DNA of 64,000 nucleotides from Clostridia bacterium. GTDB lineage: Bacteria; Bacillota; Clostridia; Peptostreptococcales; Anaerovoracaceae. Both the position numbers and the translations under genes were made by a program. This document shows positions 58,962-64,000 of the stretch, one piece after another. The notes beneath the pieces were generated by a model. That model did not search any database and was not told where the DNA came from. It saw only the letters and a list, made by a program, of their open reading frames with translations. Numbering within the stretch: position 1 is the stretch's first letter; each line of letters begins with the position of its first letter. The stretch is taken from positions 62,001 through 126,000 of the forward strand of contig CABJAP010000009.1 of NCBI GenBank assembly GCA_902363595.1. The letters run 5' to 3'.

Positions 58962-59646
58962 TCTTTTAAATCTCTGCGGCGGCAGGGGCAACATTCAGTG
59001 CCTTATGAAACGCTGCTTGTGGAGAGGTGTCAAGGCAGAAATAAAGGAATGCTCTTTAACGGATAAACTGGATTTTGCAGACCTGGATTTGGTGCTTTTA
59101 GGAGGAGGTCCCGATCAGCAGCAGTACCAGGCATGCAGCCGCCTGCGCGACTTCCGTAATGAATTTCAAGCGTATATTGAAGATTATGGAGTCGTAATTG
59201 CACTTTGCGGAGGATATCAAATGCTGGGACACTACTATGATACGGAGGGAGGCAGAACTGCAGGCCTTTCTTTACTCGATTTATATACAAAAGAAAATAA
59301 GCAGAGGGCTATCGGTAATATTGTTCTTGAAAATTCCAGATTTCAGCTGCCAATCGTGGGGTTTGAAAATCATAGAGGACGGACCTATATCGGAGATAAC
59401 CGGCCTTTGGGAAAGGTGCTCTATGGAAAGGGAAATAATGGGGAGGACAAGACGGAGGGGGTGATTTATAAAAACTTGGTCGGAACCCACCTTCACGGGC
59501 CGCTGCTGCCCAACAATCCCCATATCTGCGATTATCTGATTTCCAATGCTTTGGAGCGTAAATACGGCCAGGGACGGCTGCAGCCTTTGGACGATGAAAA
59601 AGAGCTGGAGGTAAACCAGTCTTTATACAAGCGGTTTGTAGGATGA
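58930..59646 (+). CDS. gatD: Lipid II isoglutaminyl synthase, GatD glutaminase subunit
   Basis: A 238-residue class I (CobB/CobQ-like) glutamine amidotransferase. The nucleophile Cys93 is in ALCGGYQMLG and the catalytic His is in GTHLHGPLLPNNP (H187 or H189). It releases ammonia from glutamine for MurT. GGAGGG upstream of the ATG at 58930 sets the start; the longer in-frame opening at 58867 lies deep in murT. The 32-base overlap with murT indicates coupled translation. Confidence 0.95.
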   Translation: MNLTIGHLYPDLLNLCGGRGNIQCLMKRCLWRGVKAEIKECSLTDKLDFADLDLVLLGGGPDQQQYQACSRLRDFRNEFQAYIEDYGVVIALCGGYQMLGHYYDTEGGRTAGLSLLDLYTKENKQRAIGNIVLENSRFQLPIVGFENHRGRTYIGDNRPLGKVLYGKGNNGEDKTEGVIYKNLVGTHLHGPLLPNNPHICDYLISNALERKYGQGRLQPLDDEKELEVNQSLYKRFVG

Positions 59647-59694
59647 AAACAAGTTAGAAAATTCAATTAATTTTGATTAGTTAGATATTTTTTA

Positions 59695-59724
59695 TTGACT
59701 CGACCTGAGAAAATCCTTTATACT
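59695..59724 (+). promoter_or_regulatory. SigA promoter of the second APC permease
   Basis: TTGACT (59695-59700) and TATACT (59719-59724) are separated by 18 bases. The leader holds a small hairpin (AGGCA with TGCCT, 59735-59749), too weak to call an attenuator. Confidence 0.6.
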
Positions 59725-59782
59725 AAAACAAATAAGGCATTTTTTGCCTGATAAATTATTTTTAGAAAGGAGGAGATGAATC

Positions 59783-61441
59783 ATGTCACAACCAACGTAT
59801 ACGGGAGGACAGGTCCTGACCGATGGTATTGAAGGGCTGAAAAAGAGAAAATTCACGCTCATCGGAATGACCTTCTTTATCTACTGCGCCTGCGCGGGCG
59901 GTGCTTTCGGCATTGAATCGATGATTCCTGCCGCAGGTCCCGGACTGACTCTGCTGCTGCTGATCCTGATTCCAATTCTGTGGGGCATGCCCATTGGCCT
60001 TTATTCATCCGAACTATCCAACCTGGCGCCGGTGGAATCTGGTCCCTACGTTTGGATGAAAATGGCTTTTGGCGAGTTCTGGGGTTTTTCCATGGGCTGG
60101 TGGTTGATTCTGGCCAATTATTTGACGGGAGCATCCTATGTTGTATTGGCAGTGGGCTATTTCGGCAAGTTTTTTGCCCTGACGCCAACGGTTGCCTTTA
60201 TCCTGAAAGCAGCTATCATTATTATTTTTACGGCGATCAACCTGAAAGGGCTGAGAGAGGTAAGCGTGGTCAGCAATATTTTCTGTATCCTGATCCTGCT
60301 TGCGTTTGCGGCCGTCACCTTTGTTGGCTTTGCTAATTGGAATTATAGTCCGGTAGACCCGTTCATGCCGCCGGGTGAAGGCGTAGCATCCAGCTGGGGT
60401 ACCGGAATCGCCATCGGCATCTGGATGTACTGCGGGTACATCGCCATTTCGTTCTTAGGCGGTGAAATTGAAAATCCGCAGATTCTGCCCAAAGGCATGA
60501 AACTGGCCATCGTCATCATTACCTTGAGCTATGTGCTGCCGACCATGGCAGGCGTGGCCTCGGTCGGACAGTGGGAGTCCTGGGGTTCGGATATCAGCGG
60601 GCAGACCATCGATTATGCGTCGGTGCTGACGCTCAACATTGGTAAAGCGGCGGGCCTGGCGTTCATGGCGATTGCCATTATTGCTCAGTGCGCCATCTTC
60701 AATGCTGCTATCGCTGCGGCGTCCAGATCCTTTATGGTGCTGGCAGAGGATAATCTTTGTCCCAAGTTCTTGTCCAAATTGACCAAGAACAGCAAAGTGC
60801 CTCTGTGGCCGATCGTGATCCTGGGGTGCCTCAACTTGATCCTTGTTAACCTGAATTTTGAAATTCTGGTTACCATTTTGTCGCCCCTGCTCTTTGTCCT
60901 CTATGTAGGACTGGGGTTTGCGTTCGTCAAGCTGAGAAGAAAATATCCGGTGGAAAAGAGAGGCGATCTGTACTATGTAAAAGGCGGCAAGCTGGCGGAA
61001 ATCTATATTTGTGGCGGACCGTTGATCTTGGGAATCATCGGATTTTTGGTAAACGGAACCGAATATTTCCTGTTGGGCTTCATCGCCATTGTATCGGCCA
61101 TTATCTTCTATATCATCTTCAAATGGATTTATGGAGGATTTTATAAAAGAGATGCACAGGCCTATCCCCTCAACCCGAAGACCAAACTGGCAAAGGGTGA
61201 TTTGGGGAGATTCGGATATTTCCTGCTGCTCTTCGGAGTAGTGGCCTTCCTGGGTTCCTTCTTCCTGGTCTGGTATGAAGGCTCCTGGGGACCGGAATAT
61301 TATCTGGCCACATACGGTTCGGGTATTATGAGCAATTTCTGGGGGATGATTAGTATCGCACGCTGGTCCGGCGTCATCATGCTGGTGATCGGTATTATTC
61401 TGGTGTTCATCGGCAAGAAGGTGGACCCGATGAATGATTAG
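59783..61441 (+). CDS. APC-family permease, paralogue of the 10776 gene product
   Basis: A 552-residue transporter with about 12-14 hydrophobic segments. The helix-1 block AFGIESMIPAAGPGLT and the PVESGPYVWMKMAFGEFWGF segment match the paralogue (FGIEDIICVSGPGLG; ALPYTGGFYKWIQRGLGEFWGF). The C-terminal loops share YPLNPKTKL and GSWGPEYYLATYG. AAAGGAGGAG precedes the ATG. It is monocistronic, convergent with the AraC regulator gene 41 bases on, and about 1.1 kb from corrinoid and MttB-family genes. Import of a methylated amine or amino acid for that demethylation system is a reasonable guess only. Confidence 0.86.
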   Translation: MSQPTYTGGQVLTDGIEGLKKRKFTLIGMTFFIYCACAGGAFGIESMIPAAGPGLTLLLLILIPILWGMPIGLYSSELSNLAPVESGPYVWMKMAFGEFWGFSMGWWLILANYLTGASYVVLAVGYFGKFFALTPTVAFILKAAIIIIFTAINLKGLREVSVVSNIFCILILLAFAAVTFVGFANWNYSPVDPFMPPGEGVASSWGTGIAIGIWMYCGYIAISFLGGEIENPQILPKGMKLAIVIITLSYVLPTMAGVASVGQWESWGSDISGQTIDYASVLTLNIGKAAGLAFMAIAIIAQCAIFNAAIAAASRSFMVLAEDNLCPKFLSKLTKNSKVPLWPIVILGCLNLILVNLNFEILVTILSPLLFVLYVGLGFAFVKLRRKYPVEKRGDLYYVKGGKLAEIYICGGPLILGIIGFLVNGTEYFLLGFIAIVSAIIFYIIFKWIYGGFYKRDAQAYPLNPKTKLAKGDLGRFGYFLLLFGVVAFLGSFFLVWYEGSWGPEYYLATYGSGIMSNFWGMISIARWSGVIMLVIGIILVFIGKKVDPMND

Positions 61442-61482
61442 GCTTCCTGAGAATCATCGGACGCGTTTCACTTTGAATCCCT

Positions 61483-62439
61483 TTAATATTCATCCAGATA
61501 CATATCGAGGATGATCTGAGAGAAGGCATAATCGAAAGACCTGAGTTTGACCTGGGCGGTTGAATTCAGGTCTTTTAAAATGGCGTTCCGGTATTGGGAG
61601 GGGGTCTTTTCATACCATTTTTTAAACTGAACGGCTAAATGTTTGCGGTTCGCAAAACCGACTTCTTCTGCGATTTGATCGACTGTTTTGCGGGTTGCTG
61701 ACAAAAGGAGAGATGCCTCTTCACAGCGGGCCAGGGAAACCAGCTGGGAGAAGGTCAGCCCCAGCGTTTCCTTCATATACCGGGACAGATGGGCGGGGCT
61801 CAGATATTCCCGCTGAGCCACTTGCCTCAGTGAAAGCTTTTCATGGAAATGATCATACACATAGTCTACGACCCGGTACATGCGGGCGTAGTTTTTATAA
61901 AGGTGATCCACGTTTTGCAGGCGGACGATATTGGCGGTTTTTCCTTTGGCCTCCTGATAGACGTATTGCTGGAAGTGGGACAAAAGGAGCTCCAGAAGTT
62001 CCTTTCCACAGGCTTCCAGCGCAAGATCCCGGGTCTTTTTAGACGCATAGAGACGATAAAGGCGGGCCAGCTGAAAGCGCAGGTACTTGATGTCCAGGGG
62101 ATATGGATCGCCGGCCGAGGAAGTATCACATATAAAATAGGCTTCATTTAGATGATCGAAAAAGTGTTTGTAATGGCTGCAGTCCATTTGGACCGTGAGG
62201 ATCATACTGCTGGGATCATCAGAAGTGATCTTATGGGGATCTTTTTTATTAAAAATATGGACGTCCCCGTAGGAAAGCGCATAGGTTGCCGCTGAGTCGC
62301 AGATTTTGACCGTACCGTTTAAAACGCAGATGATTTCCACATCGTCGTTATGAATGTGGAACGGATAGTAGGCGATGCTCTCCAGCTTTGCTTTTATGCG
62401 GGCCGGCGTCCGATAGCCGATTTTTTCTATATATTCCAT
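61483..62439 (-). CDS. AraC-family regulator, probably of the corrinoid/MttB operon
   Basis: About 318 residues. An N-terminal cupin (YPFHIHNDDVEIICVLNGTVKI and LSYGDVHIFNKKDPHKI) binds an effector. The C-terminal double helix-turn-helix (LSLRQVAQREYLSPAHLSRYMKETLGLTFSQLV and TVDQIAEEVGFANRKHLAVQFKKWYEKTPSQYR, about 215-310) is typical AraC/XylS. The start may be the GTG at 62481 or the ATG at 62439; neither has a strong ribosome site, and the ATG is preferred because the cupin fold starts soon after. It is divergent from the corrinoid protein gene across about 150 bases, so control of the methyltransferase genes is the simplest reading. Confidence 0.85.
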   Translation of the reverse strand: MEYIEKIGYRTPARIKAKLESIAYYPFHIHNDDVEIICVLNGTVKICDSAATYALSYGDVHIFNKKDPHKITSDDPSSMILTVQMDCSHYKHFFDHLNEAYFICDTSSAGDPYPLDIKYLRFQLARLYRLYASKKTRDLALEACGKELLELLLSHFQQYVYQEAKGKTANIVRLQNVDHLYKNYARMYRVVDYVYDHFHEKLSLRQVAQREYLSPAHLSRYMKETLGLTFSQLVSLARCEEASLLLSATRKTVDQIAEEVGFANRKHLAVQFKKWYEKTPSQYRNAILKDLNSTAQVKLRSFDYAFSQIILDMYLDEY

Positions 62440-62544
62440 ATCTTTACCTGACCATTCTTGCCAAATCAATTTCTTACCCACAAAATATCATAATCATACC
62501 CTTATGTCAATAAAATATGACCCCAATCAGCAGTAAGGGCCCGC

Positions 62545-62550
62545 TATAAT
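62545..62550 (+). promoter_or_regulatory. -10 box of the corrinoid protein operon
   Basis: A perfect TATAAT lies about 50 bases before the gene, but the position 17 bases upstream (CCCAAT) is no -35 box. This fits a promoter needing an activator such as the divergent AraC protein. Confidence 0.45.
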
Positions 62551-62594
62551 AAAGGCACTGAAGAATGAAGGAAGGATAAGAGAGGGTGGCAAAG

Positions 62595-63245
62595 ATGGAT
62601 GTTTATGAACAAATGAAAGAAGCTGTTTTGGACGGAGACGAGGAGGAAGCGGCAAGGCTGGCCCGGCAGGCTTTGGCAGAAGGGCTGGATCTGCAAAAGG
62701 TGATGGATCTGGGATTTTTGGCAGGTATCCAGGAAGCCGGCCAGCTCTATGAAGACGAAGAATATTTTTTGCCCGATCTGGTCTGCTCTGCAGATGCCAT
62801 GAAAACGGCGCTGGACCTTTTGGATGAAGCGCTTAAAAGCGGCACGGGGCATACGGCTGTCAAACCGGCCAAGGTGGCGCTGGCAACGGTACAGGGAGAT
62901 GTCCATGATATTGGAAAGACGATCGTGGGAGCGATGATGACCGCATCGGGCTTTGAGGTATATGATCTGGGTACGGACATTGAAAACCAAAAGGTCATTG
63001 AACAGGTAGAGGAAATCAAGCCTGATATTTTAGGGCTGTCGGCGCTGCTGACATCCACCATGGAGGAACAGGGCGCGATTATTCGCCTGCTGGAAGAAAG
63101 GGGACTGCGCGGGGACGTGAAAGTCATTATCGGCGGCGCCCCTGTAAGCCAGGATTGGGCGGATCAGATTGGTGCCGACGGCTATTCGGATAATGCCGTG
63201 GCCGCAGTGAAATTGGCGGAACGATTATTGAATGAAAGGGGATAG
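62595..63245 (+). CDS. Methyltransferase cognate corrinoid protein (MttC-like)
   Basis: A 216-residue cobalamin-binding protein. An N-terminal four-helix cap (about 1-85) precedes the Rossmann-like B12 domain with the cobalt-ligand motif D-x-H-x-x-G (DVHDIG, 102-107; His104) and the SALLTST and GGAP blocks. It carries a methyl group between a substrate-specific MttB-type methyltransferase and a second methyltransferase that uses tetrahydrofolate or a thiol. The ATG at 62595 is chosen; a GTG at 62586 in frame is also possible. The MttB-family gene starts two bases after its stop, confirming one functional pair. Confidence 0.93.
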   Translation: MDVYEQMKEAVLDGDEEEAARLARQALAEGLDLQKVMDLGFLAGIQEAGQLYEDEEYFLPDLVCSADAMKTALDLLDEALKSGTGHTAVKPAKVALATVQGDVHDIGKTIVGAMMTASGFEVYDLGTDIENQKVIEQVEEIKPDILGLSALLTSTMEEQGAIIRLLEERGLRGDVKVIIGGAPVSQDWADQIGADGYSDNAVAAVKLAERLLNERG

Positions 63246-63247
63246 TC

Positions 63248-64000
63248 ATGGAAATGCGAGGCTCCGTATTGAACGGGAGAGAAATAGAACGGATTCACGA
63301 TGACAGTATTCGTATTTTAGAAGAAGTGGGCGTCAAGGTGCCCAGCGAGCAGATTCTGACCCTGCTGGAGGCGGGCGGCGCTCAGGTGGACTGGGATGGG
63401 CAGATTGCCCGGATCAGCGGTCAAATGGTCGAAGAGGCGCTCAAGTCAGCGCCTGCCCAATTTACTTTGGGGGCGCGGAACCCTAAGTTTGATCTGGCGC
63501 TGCCTTCTGCGGATACCACGCTGAATATGGATGGCTGCGGATCAAACACCATTGATTTTCAAACTGGAAAGCGGCGGCTTGCCCTGCTGAGTGATTTGGA
63601 GGATGCGGCAAAAGTTTTTGACGCGATTCCATCGGCGTCGGTGCTCTGGTCCTGCGTCATGCCATCCGATGCGCCGTCAGGAGGAGCCGGCGTTATCAGC
63701 AGCGCCGTATCCATGCTGAATAGCGGCAAGCATTTACAGGATGAAATTCAAAGTATTCGGGAACTTCCTTATATCATCCAATTATGTAAGGCTTTTCTGG
63801 GGAGCGAAGAAGAAGTCATCCGCAGAAAAATTTATTCCGCTACCTATTGTACGGTGGCGCCCCTCTGCCATGACGGCGAGATGCTGGAAGGAACTGCAGC
63901 TCTGACCAAATACAAAGCGCCGGTGCTCTTGTATCCGATGCCGGCCTGTGGCAGTACGGGACCTGCCAGCCTTTATTCCAATGTGGCTTTAGCCAATGCG
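63248..64000 (+). CDS. MttB-family methylamine/betaine:corrinoid methyltransferase, partial
   Basis: The first 251 codons are in the window and the frame runs through its end without a stop. The N-terminus (IERIHDDSIRILEEVGVKVPSEQIL), NMDGCGSNTIDFQTGKRR and the MPACGSTGPASLYSNVALANA block match the trimethylamine methyltransferase (MttB) superfamily. In true MttB an amber codon encodes pyrrolysine near residue 334, beyond the window, so it cannot be said whether this is a pyrrolysine enzyme or one of the many non-pyrrolysine relatives acting on glycine betaine, proline betaine, carnitine or similar. The start at 63248 lies two bases after the corrinoid gene. No amber codon occurs in the visible part. 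Confidence 0.9.
   Translation, partial: MEMRGSVLNGREIERIHDDSIRILEEVGVKVPSEQILTLLEAGGAQVDWDGQIARISGQMVEEALKSAPAQFTLGARNPKFDLALPSADTTLNMDGCGSNTIDFQTGKRRLALLSDLEDAAKVFDAIPSASVLWSCVMPSDAPSGGAGVISSAVSMLNSGKHLQDEIQSIRELPYIIQLCKAFLGSEEEVIRRKIYSATYCTVAPLCHDGEMLEGTAALTKYKAPVLLYPMPACGSTGPASLYSNVALANA

Noticed and set aside
1..64000. CRISPR arrays, tRNA, rRNA, insertion sequences and phage genes
   Set aside because: No regularly spaced direct repeats of CRISPR size, no cloverleaf or rRNA segments and no transposase other than the Rpn-type gene were seen by eye. A covariance-model scan would be needed to exclude small RNAs.

Overview
The window looks like chromosome from an anaerobic, amino-acid- and amine-using Clostridia-type Firmicute. 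Support comes from strong AGGAGG ribosome sites throughout, consensus SigA promoters, a MurT/GatD pair (Gram-positive lipid II amidation), many sigma-54 activators with PAS domains, and corrinoid and MttB-type methyltransferase genes at the right edge. A family such as Anaerovoracaceae or Eubacteriaceae would fit, but that is inference. No rRNA, tRNA, CRISPR array, prophage or complete insertion sequence was seen.

The left two thirds is mostly catabolic and transport cassettes. Three have the same layout: a sigma-54 activator, a terminator, a short palindrome, a textbook -24/-12 promoter, then an operon. Cassette 1 (721-4632) drives an alanine-dehydrogenase-like enzyme and a YkvI-type transporter. 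Cassette 2 (24194-29692) drives a GPH-type transporter, a P1/DmpA-type peptidase and an MFS transporter. Cassette 3 (38570-44406) drives an SDR, a small membrane protein, a cyclase-family hydrolase and an M20 amidohydrolase. Palindromes 1 and 2 share the core TGAAATTTCA. A fourth cassette (6257-12452) pairs a long AraC-type regulator with a second alanine-dehydrogenase-like enzyme, an opine dehydrogenase and an APC permease, and looks like an opine or imino-acid pathway. A fifth (20818-23914) has another GPH transporter and a YtcJ-like amidohydrolase.

Between these lie a TetR/MFS divergent pair, an HAD phosphatase, a CYTH protein, a MarR-controlled heterodimeric ABC exporter whose operator sits inside its promoter, an Ada-AlkA fusion with Ogt (alkylation repair), a 1274-residue hybrid kinase with SnoaL, PAS, GGDEF, GAF, kinase and receiver parts, a CDF transporter, an orphan LysR regulator, a DUF305 protein and an Rpn-type nuclease gene without a normal start codon.

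From 46.7 kb on the genes are mainly envelope and stress functions: a two-component system with an FtsX-type ABC transporter, a PcrA-like helicase, a second two-component system with a small membrane protein, a VanY-type carboxypeptidase, and murT-gatD. The right edge returns to metabolism with an APC permease paralogous to the one at 10.8 kb, an AraC regulator, a corrinoid protein and the first 251 codons of an MttB-family methyltransferase cut by the window end. Functional names come from reading motifs by eye; no database search was run.
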